Numbered from the stretch's first letter, positions 52,005 through 61,468 are shown. The stretch is DNA of 64,000 bases from Metabacillus sp. B2-18 (GCF_021117275.1 NZ_CP088246.1:1-64000); one strand, 5' to 3'. Translations and numbers: made by a program. The notes: generated by a model from the sequence alone, not told the origin.

Positions 52005-53198
52005 GTGGAAGGTAAGTGGAATTCTAGAGAAGATATATTTAGTTATCTGGAAGAATATTCTCAAAGTACCAAAGAGCAAATTGATAATTATAAAATGAAA
52101 AATACTCTCTTAAAGTCATATGTGTTTGAAACATTTAATGAAAGCCTTTTTGGGTTTGTACCTATTTCGAAAGAAATTTTAAATATTCAGAATTTATTTG
52201 GTGACCAAAAACATTTTCTTAAACAAATAGATGAGGAATTATATACTTTAAATGAAAATAATAAATTAGTAGGGTTTATCGAGCAGATAAATCCACGATT
52301 TTGTACATTATATACGACTGAATCTTCTAAGTATTCAGACCAACTAGCCCAATCTTATGTAAAGAAGTCAACAACCTTAGACTCTTTATGGATTTCTGGT
52401 AAAATGTATGACAACTTTTTAAGGGAAATTACTTTATACCATCCCCCAGAACGTTTTACAAAAATGAAATTCGAGTTTAATTCAATGTTTGAAATAGATC
52501 ACCTAAATAAAGAAAAGATTATAGAACATAAAGCTTCGTCGGTATCATTAGTAGAAGAGTTAGGTGGTATAGTACATAAACTAAATGGAGTGAGACAGTA
52601 CATCTCTTCTTTTCACTCAGTTGGAAGTTTACGCTTTCCAAGTCATGTTGGAAAAGGTGGTCATGATGTATATCAAAATGGTAAGTTTACAAATCGCTCC
52701 GATAGCTTTTCTGATCATCGTATGCAACTGAAACAAATCGTCTCTGTATATCAAGATATGACAGAGCGTTTGGAGAAAAAGACTTGGATAGAGGTAGAGG
52801 AAATAAAGAGTAAGAATAATCTAATAGATAATTCTTTTAAGGCAAGTCCCGTTACAATTAGGTTTAGTAAGCCTTTAAATAATTATGTATTTAATAATTT
52901 TGTGGAATACACTTTTCCGAAAGGAAGAGAACCATTTAAAATTTATGGTGAAATAAAAAGGGTGAGTGAAGAAAGGGTGCACATTTACGGGGTAGATCTT
53001 CACTTATGGCAAAATGTTGTTCTAGATTTAAGTAAGGAAGAATTTATTCTATTTCTTCCAAAAGGTACATGCGGGAATACAATTCATCGCTTAGTAACTA
53101 ATATTCAGAAATTCTTAGATCCACAGATTGATGTATATATTGGTAACTCTCCGTATGAAGGAATATTAAATCAAGTAATAGGTGGCAAAGATTTATGA
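52005..53198 (+). CDS. Unrecognised protein, first gene of a nuclease pair
   Basis: A 397-residue soluble protein. GTG 52005 is chosen because GGGGGGA lies about 8 bases upstream; an ATG at 51987 would leave almost no leader after the TATAAT box. The N-terminal half is helical and acidic. The middle has SLRFPSHVGKGGHDVYQNG and a C-terminal beta-rich part (EPFKIYGEIKRVSEERVHIYG). I recognise no family. It overlaps the nuclease-like gene by 4 bases, so the two are translated together and likely act as a complex. Confidence 0.6.
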   Translation: MEGKWNSREDIFSYLEEYSQSTKEQIDNYKMKNTLLKSYVFETFNESLFGFVPISKEILNIQNLFGDQKHFLKQIDEELYTLNENNKLVGFIEQINPRFCTLYTTESSKYSDQLAQSYVKKSTTLDSLWISGKMYDNFLREITLYHPPERFTKMKFEFNSMFEIDHLNKEKIIEHKASSVSLVEELGGIVHKLNGVRQYISSFHSVGSLRFPSHVGKGGHDVYQNGKFTNRSDSFSDHRMQLKQIVSVYQDMTERLEKKTWIEVEEIKSKNNLIDNSFKASPVTIRFSKPLNNYVFNNFVEYTFPKGREPFKIYGEIKRVSEERVHIYGVDLHLWQNVVLDLSKEEFILFLPKGTCGNTIHRLVTNIQKFLDPQIDVYIGNSPYEGILNQVIGGKDL

Positions 53199-54217
53199 GA
53201 ACAGAATTGACTCCATTATTTCAACTAAATTTGCTAATACATTTGAGTTTACCATACCCGGAAGGTTCTAGCTTAAATCCATATTTTAATAGGCAAGGTT
53301 ATTCTTTAAAACAAATAGAAAAGACTATACCGCTTGACCTGGGGAGTATAAAAAAGTTAAAAGGAATATGTGAACCTAAAAAAGCAGTGACACCAGAAGT
53401 AGTCTTATATAAGGACAGTGATAAAGAATATTTATTAATTGAATGCAAAGTCCAAGACTTTGATGTTGATTGGACACATCATGGAACAAGGCAAGCTGCT
53501 GGATACCTGAGTTTACCATTGGATCATTTAAAAAATTTTTTTGGATTAGAAAGTAAAGCGAAAATAAATACAAAAGTTATTTATGGTGTTAATCAACAAA
53601 AAGAACAACATATGTTTGAAACTCTGCAATCTATTAGTGAAAAAGTTAAAGATACGTTGGGACATGCTATGAAGCATGATACTTTTGGAATTGAAATTAA
53701 ACCAGATGGTTTATACTTATCAGTGCGAAATGGAGAGGAGTTAGAGAGTCATAGGGTTATAAATGAAAAAACTTTATTAAACAATGCTCTGATTTATATT
53801 ATTCCAGTAGATATTAATGGTCAATTAGAGAAAGAAAATGGAGAAATTCTACAAACGCAGGTTCGAAATTCTATAAGAAGTGTTATAGGTAAAAATATCG
53901 GACCACAACCTTTTTCTTTTAATAGTACAAGTATTTGTGAAAAAATTAATCCTGTTTGGGGACAATTACCGGTCCCATTTAAGAAGAAAATGAGGCGGTG
54001 GGTTCATAATTATATAAAAGAAATTATCGAACAAATTGTACAAATGGGTATAAATGTAACTGTACATGAACAGAATTATTCGTTCACTTCAGTTGAAGAG
54101 AAAAAAATTAAAAATGTAAGAAGATACCTACTTTCAGATAGATTCCTTGAAACCGGACAAAATATTTTTGAGAATTTTGAGCAACTGACGATCGATGAAT
54201 TTTTAGATGTTGTTTAA
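53195..54217 (+). CDS. PD-(D/E)XK nuclease-like protein
   Basis: A 340-residue protein. The region 55-110 reads as a restriction-type nuclease core: TPEVVLYKDSDKEYLLIECK contains the acidic residue and the E-x-K pair, followed by the helix WTHHGTRQAAGYLSLP with the Gln often seen in this superfamily. The rest is alpha/beta with no assigned domain. ATG 53195 overlaps the stop of the first gene. A two-gene nuclease operon next to toxin genes on a plasmid suggests a defence system, but I cannot match a named one. Confidence 0.6.
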   Translation: MRTELTPLFQLNLLIHLSLPYPEGSSLNPYFNRQGYSLKQIEKTIPLDLGSIKKLKGICEPKKAVTPEVVLYKDSDKEYLLIECKVQDFDVDWTHHGTRQAAGYLSLPLDHLKNFFGLESKAKINTKVIYGVNQQKEQHMFETLQSISEKVKDTLGHAMKHDTFGIEIKPDGLYLSVRNGEELESHRVINEKTLLNNALIYIIPVDINGQLEKENGEILQTQVRNSIRSVIGKNIGPQPFSFNSTSICEKINPVWGQLPVPFKKKMRRWVHNYIKEIIEQIVQMGINVTVHEQNYSFTSVEEKKIKNVRRYLLSDRFLETGQNIFENFEQLTIDEFLDVV

Positions 54218-54527
54218 AATGGTTATAGGTAAGAAAATCATACTAAAATAGGATATTAAATAAAGACTTCGGTAAATCTGAAGATATCCTAGAAAAGTAG
54301 ACAAAGGATTCAGAAATAAGACCTGTTTTTTCCACAATGATTTGACAACGGTCATTCATCACTTGACTGACCGTTGCAATTGGACAAGCTATTGAGATAG
54401 GTTGAACAGACCAATCCGCTCGCATGTAGTATCATCATTGACGCAACGTTTAGGTATAAGCATGAAGGGGATTTTCGATTGTGACCGAGTAAGTTAAAGA
54501 AGCTAGCATTTTCTAACTCTTAAATAA
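54218..54527. other. Non-coding gap after the nuclease pair
   Basis: No gene with a start site is seen on the plus strand. A 60-codon open frame on the minus strand (54243-54425) has no ribosome site. Confidence 0.3.
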
Positions 54528-54528
54528 A

Positions 54529-54558
54529 CTTCGTGTAACACAACTAAACCTAAGTATA
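54529..54558 (+). repeat. Weak dif-like site A
   Basis: The left arm CTTCGTGTAACA matches sites B and C in its first 10 bases, but the right arm is degenerate. It is in the same orientation as B and C. Confidence 0.4.
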
Positions 54559-54563
54559 AATAA

Positions 54564-54606
54564 CGTCTTAAACCATTGAAATTACTGGGATTTAGACGGT
54601 TTTTTC
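54564..54606 (+). terminator. Terminator beside site A
   Basis: CGTCTTAAACC and GGGATTTAGACG pair imperfectly, then seven T residues. Confidence 0.65.
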
Positions 54607-54803
54607 AGGAAAGAGAGATAAGTGTTATTAACACATCAAGTGGGATGAAACTCTAGGATTCAATCCAAGTCTCTTTTTTCATCAATCGGCCATGTTGTGG
54701 AAACTCTTATAAGTACACAATTGACTAAATACTTCGCAATAAATATCTTCATTTTTAGGTGATTTTGTTAGAGCAAGTGGAGATTCCTCGAAGATTATAA
54801 GAA

Positions 54804-54843
54804 AACCCAATCTTCCTTGTAAAGAAAATTGGGTTATCTTTTA
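54804..54843 (-). terminator. Terminator of the aldo-keto reductase gene
   Basis: AACCCAAT and ATTGGGTT pair with inner CTT/AAG; on the minus strand a T-rich tail follows. The 54607-54803 gap holds nothing else recognised. Confidence 0.6.
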
Positions 54844-54858
54844 TTTATAAACAAAGGA

Positions 54859-55839
54859 TTAATTATGACCAACTATTGGGTGTGGTGCATATGGTTCTTC
54901 TAAGTATGTCATTTCTTCAGGAGTTAGCTTAACTGATAAAGAACCTACAGCACCATCGAGATGAGAGATTTTCGTTGCACCTATAATGGGCGCAGTTACT
55001 GGTTCTTTCTGTAGTAGCCAAGCCAGTGCGATATGAGTTCGTGGAACTCCATGTTTTTCTGCCAATTCAGCAACTCTCTCTACAACATATCGATCTGCTT
55101 CAGCAGTCGCATCATATTTAGATTTTAATATGAAGTCTGTTTCGGAGCGTTGAGTTGATTCCAACCAATCACGGGTTAATCTTCCTGATGCAAGCGGACT
55201 ATATGGAGTCACCCCAATTTTTTCTTCTTTACAAAGAGGAAGCATTTCCCTTTCTTCTTCACGGTATATGAGATTGTAATGATTCTGCATCGAAACAAAG
55301 CGAGTCCAGCCATTTTTTTCAGCTACATGTAATGCCTTTTGGAATTGCCATGCGTACATGGCTGATGCACCGATATATCTTGCCTTTCCAGCTTTCACCA
55401 CATCATGTAATGCTTCCATCGTTTCTTCGATAGGGGTATTGTAATCCCAACGATGGATAATATAAAGATCTACATAATCGGTTCCCAGTCTCTTCAGGCT
55501 CTTATCAATTTCACTCATGATTGCCTTTCGGGATAATCCTGCGCCATTTGGACCTTCATGCATTCGGCCATGTAGCTTTGTTGCGATTACAACTTCATCA
55601 CGATTGGCGTAATCCTTTAGAGCTCGTCCAAGAAATTCCTCACTGGTTCCCATTGAATATACATTTGCCGTATCAAAGAAATTGATCCCAAGATCAAGTG
55701 CTTTTTTAATAATAGAGCGACTTTGCTCTTCATTAAGTACCCATTTATGAATCCATTTTTCTGCTTCACCAAAACTCATACAGCCAAGACAAAATCTAGA
55801 TACATCCAATCCTGTATTACCTAGTTTCACATATTCCAC
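54859..55839 (-). CDS. Aldo-keto reductase
   Basis: A 326-residue NAD(P)H-dependent (beta/alpha)8 oxidoreductase that reduces aldehydes and ketones. GTG 55839 is chosen over the upstream ATG because GTGAGGA lies 8 bases before it. The catalytic tetrad is visible: Asp in FFDTANVYSMG with its Tyr, Lys in VIATKLHG, His in YIIHRWDYNTP. NADP-binding segments appear in PVTAPIIGATK. It has the size and sequence style of the yajO/oxidoreductase group. It diverges from an AraC regulator across a 140-base gap, the usual layout for regulation by that protein. Confidence 0.93.
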   Translation of the reverse strand: MEYVKLGNTGLDVSRFCLGCMSFGEAEKWIHKWVLNEEQSRSIIKKALDLGINFFDTANVYSMGTSEEFLGRALKDYANRDEVVIATKLHGRMHEGPNGAGLSRKAIMSEIDKSLKRLGTDYVDLYIIHRWDYNTPIEETMEALHDVVKAGKARYIGASAMYAWQFQKALHVAEKNGWTRFVSMQNHYNLIYREEEREMLPLCKEEKIGVTPYSPLASGRLTRDWLESTQRSETDFILKSKYDATAEADRYVVERVAELAEKHGVPRTHIALAWLLQKEPVTAPIIGATKISHLDGAVGSLSVKLTPEEMTYLEEPYAPHPIVGHN

Positions 55840-56001
55840 TTCTTTAATCCTCACTTTCATTTATTAACACATATCTATTTTTAGTTAGGATATTGCACTT
55901 CTAATTATGTCACAAATCAGGAACTAAACCTAAACCCATTACTATCAGGTTTTTGCCTAATCCTATCAAATCACTTCCTCACTCAACCAATATCAAGTAA
56001 A

Positions 56002-56940
56002 ATGAAACAATCTAAGATGAACGAAGAAGGAGATAAGATATGTCTGAGAAAATTGATAAGCAGAATACTACGAAAACTTATTGAGCGTTACACATGGCAG
56101 GATGGTGTTCATCAAACCTCTATTTCATCTTTATTTCTCATCCGTGAATCTATTATTACCGAACCCATCTCTAGGGTTAATGAGCCCTCTTTTTGCATTA
56201 TCGTACAAGGAGAAAAAGAGGTATGGTTAGGAGAGGAATATTTTAGGTATGGTCCTTGGGATTACATTGTGGCATCCATTGACTTGCCAGTTACAGGGCA
56301 AGTTATCAAAGCCTCAGCTGACTCTCCTTATTTAGCTCTAAAACTTGAGATTAGCCCTAGCGAAATCCTAGAAGTATTAGATACTATAGATATTCATTCA
56401 GGTAGGAGTAAAAATCCGAAACGAGCAATGTTTATAAGCGAAGTAGTGCCATCTTTGTTGGATGCAGTCATCAGATTAGCTTGGTTACTAGATAATCCAA
56501 AACACATCCCGATTCTTGCTCCATTATTTAAGAAAGAAATTCTTTATTGGGTTTTACAAGGTCCGCACGGGGAAGCACTGGAACAAATTGCGTTAGAAGG
56601 CAGCAATGCCATCCGAATTAGAAACGTTATAGAACATCTCCTAAATAACTATGAAAAGTCCTTAAGAATAGAGGAACTAGCGGATATAGGAAATATGAGT
56701 GTCGCTTCGTTTCATCGGCATTTTAAAGAGGTAACTGCTATGAGTCCAATTCAGTTTCAAAAACAATTGAGATTGCAGGAAGCTAGACGTTTATTATTAG
56801 CTGAGTCATCAGATATAGCTGATGTCGCATTCAGGGTGGGCTACGAAAGTCAATCGCAATTCAGTCGAGAATATTCCCGCATGTTCGGTTTTTCACCTAG
56901 AGCGGATATAAACCGACTGAGAGAGAGCCACAAGACATAA
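56002..56940 (+). CDS. AraC family transcriptional regulator
   Basis: About 300 residues: an N-terminal AraC_N cupin-like domain (EPSFCIIVQGEKEVWLGEE) and a C-terminal pair of HTHs (SLRIEELADIGNMSVASFHRH and DIADVAFRVGYESQSQFSREY). The AAGGAGAT site at 56028 points to ATG 56040, which reads MSEKIDKQNTTK and then stops. Removing one A from AAAA near 56083 would join it to KLIERYTWQDG. As given, translation must start at 56002 or 56017 without a good site, so an indel is likely. It probably controls the divergent aldo-keto reductase. Confidence 0.8.
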   Translation: MKQSKMNEEGDKICLRKLISRILRKLIERYTWQDGVHQTSISSLFLIRESIITEPISRVNEPSFCIIVQGEKEVWLGEEYFRYGPWDYIVASIDLPVTGQVIKASADSPYLALKLEISPSEILEVLDTIDIHSGRSKNPKRAMFISEVVPSLLDAVIRLAWLLDNPKHIPILAPLFKKEILYWVLQGPHGEALEQIALEGSNAIRIRNVIEHLLNNYEKSLRIEELADIGNMSVASFHRHFKEVTAMSPIQFQKQLRLQEARRLLLAESSDIADVAFRVGYESQSQFSREYSRMFGFSPRADINRLRESHKT

Positions 56941-57110
56941 GCTCAAGCTAATTTGTCTTAGGATATTCAGGGAAATTCGTGCTATAGTTTGAAAGAGACA
57001 TGATTAATACAGTTTTCCATTGCTGCACATTACAAGAATACTACGCAATTGAAAAATGCTATCTTCAAATAATCGTCCAATTGGAAATAACAGGTAAAAG
57101 ATAAAAACAG

Positions 57111-57143
57111 AAGAGGGAGGAAACCTCTCTTAATTTTTAAAAT
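57111..57143 (+). terminator. Terminator before site B
   Basis: AAGAGGGAGG and CCTCTCTT pair around AAA, then a T-run. The 56941-57110 gap has no gene. Confidence 0.65.
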
Positions 57144-57144
57144 A

Positions 57145-57174
57145 CTTCGTGTAAAATATCAGTTTTGAGCGAAG
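57145..57174 (+). repeat. dif-like site B
   Basis: A 30-bp dyad: left arm CTTCGTGTAAAA, 6-bp spacer TATCAG, right arm TTTTGAGCGAAG. The outer CTTCG/CGAAG are perfectly inverted. It follows a terminator, as site C does. Confidence 0.6.
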
Positions 57175-57295
57175 AGTTTAAGATTATAAAAAATCTAATT
57201 TAACTATATATATTAAGGAAGACCAAATTTTCTATATTTTTTTAGAAATCCTGAGTATAAATGGTAAAATATACATAGTAGTAAGATGCTTAATT

Positions 57296-57676
57296 ATGGT
57301 GAGAGATATTATTTGATAAAACAAAAGAAAGCCCCTTTGGACAAGTTGTTTCTATATCAGGAATGAATATTATTGTTGAAATCAATAAAGAATTGCTTCA
57401 GAGAAATTTAGAACAACAAATTGTATTTGAACAAGAAATGATAAAGTTCCTTAAAAATGGTGAGAAAATGAATAAGAACATATTACAAAAAATAATAAAT
57501 AGACAAAAAAATATAAAAATATAAGGGAAAATGCACAAGAAGAATTAGCAGTTTTAGAGAAGTATTTTGGTAAAGGTAGTTTAGAACCTTTAACAATATA
57601 TAATGTAATTAAGAAGCATCTAGAAGCACATCAAAAAGAAATATCTTATTTTGGTTTACGAGGAATAATAATATGA
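57296..57676 (+). pseudogene. Small helical protein gene, frameshifted
   Basis: Three frame pieces join into about 126 residues: MVRDII, then DKTKESPFGQVVSISGMNIIVEINKEL, then RENAQEELAVLEKYFG ending GLRGIII. The GQVVSISGMNIIVEI segment resembles a HerA-type HAS barrel strand pair, but this is weak. Frame breaks are near TTT at about 57310 and in the A-run at 57505. The last frame overlaps the next gene by ATGA. Either decayed or mis-sequenced. Confidence 0.45.
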
Positions 57677-57945
57677 TTAGTAACGGCAATTTATGTTATT
57701 TATTCAACTCTCAATTATCTCCTCAAACTGGTAAATTCGAATATGGGTCCCCATTATTAACTTATATCACTAATCAAATTATAGCTCTAATTATAGTTGG
57801 TATATTTCTTTCTATGTATTTTATCACGACTTTTAATTTTTTCATTTCAGATTGGAAGAGAAGGAATCAGATATATATAAATGAATATATGATTAAGCTT
57901 GTTGAAGAGAAAATTAATGCAATTAGTGATGCTAAGAAGGTATAG
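57673..57945 (+). CDS. Single-span membrane protein
   Basis: A 90-residue protein whose ATG overlaps the stop of the preceding broken frame, so it was translated with it. One strong span lies at about residues 36-58 (IIALIIVGIFLSMYFITTF), with a polar N-terminus and a charged helical tail. It sits upstream of the Cap4-like gene inside module B-C. No family is recognised; a membrane partner of the defence-like protein is a guess. Confidence 0.55.
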   Translation: MISNGNLCYLFNSQLSPQTGKFEYGSPLLTYITNQIIALIIVGIFLSMYFITTFNFFISDWKRRNQIYINEYMIKLVEEKINAISDAKKV

Positions 57946-58051
57946 CAGGGTGTGGCTAATATCTAATCTCAAAAAACTAAAACAAATTAGATGTTTTTTA
58001 AATTTAATTCTTTGAAGTATTAAATAATTTTTTTAATAGGGTGATCTAAAT

Positions 58052-60094
58052 ATGAATGAAAAACCACCATACTTTGGAAAGAAATTATCCGGAGGTGCTT
58101 ATAATTCTTCGGGATTAATCTATCAAGATATTTCTGCAATAATTTGCTTCTTTGAATACATAAATAGGGGCAACACTGTAAAAAGCTTAAGTATTGAAAC
58201 AATTAATGACTTTGTAATTCATCAAGAAAATACTTTTATTTCTGTTCAGGTAAAGAAAAAAAATTTAACTATATCTGATTTGAAGAAAATATTCAAAGAA
58301 TCATTTCTTGAACCAAGTAATGGCTTAATGATTGTTGGCTCAAATTTTAATCAAGAACTGGATCAGTTAATAAAATTAAGAGATCAATATCGCAACGTAA
58401 TAGAGTCAGATTTTGATGAAACGTTTAAACAAAATATCGCCTTAGAATTTCATGAAAAAATATTTAGTTTAGGATTGGAACAGGAAAAAGATATTTTTAT
58501 AAATAGTGAATATAAATGTTTTCCAGAACAAACCATTGATGCTATTCTTTTAGCAACTGTTTGGACATGGGCTGAAAACCAACAGATTTCAATTAATATT
58601 AACCAGTTTCTAAATAGTTTAAAAGTAGAGTTACAAACTTTAAGAAGTAAAAGAGGACACATTGGTTTAAATGATATAGATAGATTAATTCAAGTTCATT
58701 CAGTTCAATCAGTAGCTAGTAAGATAATAAAAGAAATTTACCAAAATCAAGTAATAAATTCTTCTCAAATACTTTCAGTTTTAGGGGATACCCAGGAAGC
58801 TATCTTAAAACCTTTAGAAGATAAACTGAATTTTACAGATGAGTTAATTAAAAAAGGAGAGTATAAAGAAGCGCTGGATATCTATAAAAGTTTAGTGACA
58901 TTCTATCCGAAGGAAGAAATATTTCTTCAATGCGCTGCTCTTAACGAAATGTGTAAAAAATTTGAAGAAGCTGTTAAATATAGTAATAGTGTGTTATCAA
59001 TAAATTCATTAAATTATGCAGCGAATTTCATAAAAGGGACATCCTTAGGAGCGCTTAAAAGGTATACTGAAGCAGTTCAACAATTAGAATATGCACTAAC
59101 CATCAAAAGAACCCCTGAATTATATTACAATTTAGCTCATATCTTTTGGCTTAATAATGATAATCAAAATGCTATTAATAATTATAAATTATGTCTTGAA
59201 TTAAACAATAGTTTTTCTTCAGCTCACTTAAATATCAGTATTTGTTATTTTGAAAATATGGACCTAGAAATGTCCTTATATCATGTCAATCAAGCAATTC
59301 TCATAGAACCTAATATGTACCAGGCATATGCTCGTAAGGGGGAATTATATAGATTTCTAGGGTTATACGACGATGCAATACATTATTTTGAAGAATGTTT
59401 GTTAAGGGATAAAGCAAATTATCAAGCCCTCCTCGGAATTTCCCTTAGTTTTGTTGAGAAAGGATGCCTTTCTGAAGGAATTATTCATTTTAAGAACTTC
59501 TTTTACCATTATTATGATCAATTTTTCAATTCTAATGATACTGTTGGAAAGAAAGTTGGTATTATTGATATAGGTAAGAATGGAACATCACTTACTACAA
59601 TTGAACTTGCAGGAGAAAATCAATTAAATATTTATGTTAAAGAAACCTGCTTACCCGTTTCAATACAAAAAAGAAATGATTTTATTTTTCTCGGCGCTTT
59701 AGAGCTTTCAGATCATACTGGATCTGCTTTATATCCAGCTATAGGTAAAGTATATGAGAATCAACAACAATTCAAAAGTGTACTTGAACAAATAAAAAAA
59801 TCAGTCGACTTATTTCAATTTTTTGACCAACAATTGTATATTGATATGGACAATAACATTGATGTAAACCTGACAGAACGTGAAAAATACGTACTAATTG
59901 AAATTACATTTAATAATAAATATCACATAACAGGAATTACAAATGAAAAATCTGGTGGGTTAGAATCATTTTTGGATAATCTAGAAAAGTGCGGACAATT
60001 CCGGATTCACTTAGAATGTTTTGAATCAAAAGAAGTGTTTGTTATCGATGGATTAAAAGATATTAATATTTCTTTATTTACAAAAGAACACTGA
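58052..60094 (+). CDS. Cap4/DUF4297-like nuclease domain fused to TPR repeats
   Basis: A 680-residue protein. The N-terminal 60 residues, LSGGAYNSSGLIYQDISAII then LSIETINDFVI and ISVQVKKKN, show the Gly...Tyr-Gln, E-x-x-x-D and Q-x-K pattern of the Cap4/DUF4297 nuclease fold used by antiphage effectors. Residues about 260-500 contain at least six TPRs, such as AANFIKGTSLGALKRYTEAV and AYARKGELYRFLGLYDDAI. The C-terminal 170 residues are unassigned and beta-rich. The combination suggests a sensor-nuclease, but catalytic residues are read by eye only. It is the main cargo of module B-C. Confidence 0.6.
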   Translation: MNEKPPYFGKKLSGGAYNSSGLIYQDISAIICFFEYINRGNTVKSLSIETINDFVIHQENTFISVQVKKKNLTISDLKKIFKESFLEPSNGLMIVGSNFNQELDQLIKLRDQYRNVIESDFDETFKQNIALEFHEKIFSLGLEQEKDIFINSEYKCFPEQTIDAILLATVWTWAENQQISININQFLNSLKVELQTLRSKRGHIGLNDIDRLIQVHSVQSVASKIIKEIYQNQVINSSQILSVLGDTQEAILKPLEDKLNFTDELIKKGEYKEALDIYKSLVTFYPKEEIFLQCAALNEMCKKFEEAVKYSNSVLSINSLNYAANFIKGTSLGALKRYTEAVQQLEYALTIKRTPELYYNLAHIFWLNNDNQNAINNYKLCLELNNSFSSAHLNISICYFENMDLEMSLYHVNQAILIEPNMYQAYARKGELYRFLGLYDDAIHYFEECLLRDKANYQALLGISLSFVEKGCLSEGIIHFKNFFYHYYDQFFNSNDTVGKKVGIIDIGKNGTSLTTIELAGENQLNIYVKETCLPVSIQKRNDFIFLGALELSDHTGSALYPAIGKVYENQQQFKSVLEQIKKSVDLFQFFDQQLYIDMDNNIDVNLTEREKYVLIEITFNNKYHITGITNEKSGGLESFLDNLEKCGQFRIHLECFESKEVFVIDGLKDINISLFTKEH

Positions 60095-60120
60095 AAATCA
60101 ACATAATTATTCACATAAAA

Positions 60121-60160
60121 AGGAAGAGGATTGTTATATACAATCTTCCTCCTTTTATAC
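60121..60160 (+). terminator. Terminator before site C
   Basis: AGGAAGA and TCTTCCT with inner ATTG/CAAT form the stem, followed by CCTTTTATA. Confidence 0.7.
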
Positions 60161-60163
60161 AAA

Positions 60164-60193
60164 CTTCGTGTAAAATACTAATTTTACGAATAG
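60164..60193 (+). repeat. dif-like site C
   Basis: A 30-bp dyad: left arm CTTCGTGTAAAA (identical to site B), spacer TACTAA, right arm TTTTACGAATAG. The right arm matches site D. Confidence 0.65.
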
Positions 60194-60301
60194 TTGAATA
60201 TAGAAAACAAAACAAATGTTTGCTATAATAAAATTAAGTCAATTTATGAAAGTTTTTCCGAAATGAATTTGAAATATGTTAGAAAATTTAAGGTGATAAA
60301 A

Positions 60302-60684
60302 TTGATCGGTTATATGAAGTTTGATGTAATGTTTTTTGATGATTTATTGCAAAAGTAGTTCTAAAACCACCTGGAAGTGACAGACCATACGTTATTAATT
60401 ACATTGAAGGGTTTAATAAACAATTTCCCCCTAACCCTAAGGGATCCATAACTAAAGAAGAACTAGAAAGATGGCTAAAATGGCGTGTATTTCCCCCTAC
60501 TAGGGCCAATACCGATGAATTATTAAATGTCCTCGGGTTGAAAATTTATAACCGTTGGGGAATCGTTCGTAAAACACATGGAGTAATGGCAGATGATGAA
60601 ATATGGCTTCGTTTTAATGGTGAATCCTTAAAGCATCGAGATATTGTTCTTCGTAAATACCTTTACTATCCAGATGAGCAATAA
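60302..60684 (+). pseudogene. Small protein upstream of Fic, frameshifted
   Basis: A TTG at 60302 behind AAGGTGAT begins IGYMKFDVMFFDDL, which stops after 18 residues. The frame then continues after a one-base loss near 60345 as IAKVVLKPPGSDRPYVINYIEG and reads to 60684, ending KYLYYPDEQ. The complete protein would be about 127 residues. The C-terminal half, IVRKTHGVMADDEIWLRFNG, resembles proteins I associate with HipA-like loci, but I cannot name the family. It is the first gene of module C-D. Confidence 0.5.
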
Positions 60685-60733
60685 GAATAATTTAAATTTA
60701 TCAAAATTATGTTCATGTAAAGGATGATAATCA

Positions 60734-61468
60734 ATGTTTGATGAAATCAATCGTAAAAAGGCCGCATTAGATACAGCACGGCCATTACCAAAATACACAT
60801 TAAAAGGCCTCAGAGAAAAGATGTTGCTTGAATGGACTTATAATTCAAATGCAATTGAAGGTAATACACTCACTATTAATGAAACGAAAATAGTGTTAGA
60901 AGGAATAACTGTAGGTGGAAAAACTATGCGAGAACACCTAGAAGTTATAAACCATCGTGATGCTATTCAGTATGTTGAGGATATTGTACATAAAAGTGAT
61001 CCCTTATCTGAATGGCAAATTAAAAATTTGCATCGGCTAGTACTTAAAGGAATTGATGATGAATATGCTGGGGTTTATCGTGATCAACAAGTATTCATAT
61101 CGGGTGCACAACATACTCCTCCAGCACATTACTTGATTTCTGAAAAAATGATGCAAATGATGAATTGGTATCATGACGAAGGAGTTAAACTTCATCCAGT
61201 CGTACGTGGTGCAATGTTACACGCTATTTTTGTTGGTATTCATCCATTTATCGATGGAAATGGAAGAACATCACGCTTATTGTTAAATTTAGAGCTGATG
61301 AAGGATGGGTATCCACCAGTTGTTATAAAAGTAAAAAATCGATTAGCATATTATGAGGCACTTGATTTATCACATACAAAAGAGGATTATTCTGATTTTA
61401 TCCAATTGGTTGCTGAAGAAGTAGAAGATTCTCTGGATTTATATTTAAGCGCAATTAGCAAAAACTGA
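60734..61468 (+). CDS. Fic family protein (AMP-transferase)
   Basis: A 244-residue Fic protein. The catalytic motif HPFIDGNGRTSR is complete (His, Asn-Gly-Arg) at about residue 174. The inhibitory motif SNAIEGN (S-x-x-x-E-G) lies in the N-terminus near residue 37, as in class II Fic proteins regulated by their own alpha-inh helix. The flap hairpin is GVYRDQQVFISGAQHTPP. It would transfer AMP or another group to Ser, Thr or Tyr of a target. ATG 60734 has AAGGATG upstream. A HepT-like gene follows after 89 bases. Confidence 0.93.
   Translation: MFDEINRKKAALDTARPLPKYTLKGLREKMLLEWTYNSNAIEGNTLTINETKIVLEGITVGGKTMREHLEVINHRDAIQYVEDIVHKSDPLSEWQIKNLHRLVLKGIDDEYAGVYRDQQVFISGAQHTPPAHYLISEKMMQMMNWYHDEGVKLHPVVRGAMLHAIFVGIHPFIDGNGRTSRLLLNLELMKDGYPPVVIKVKNRLAYYEALDLSHTKEDYSDFIQLVAEEVEDSLDLYLSAISKN

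Noticed and set aside
54243..54425. 60-residue minus-strand frame ending near the nuclease pair
   Set aside because: There is no ribosome site and no recognised family; it may be a gene remnant but cannot be supported as a CDS.
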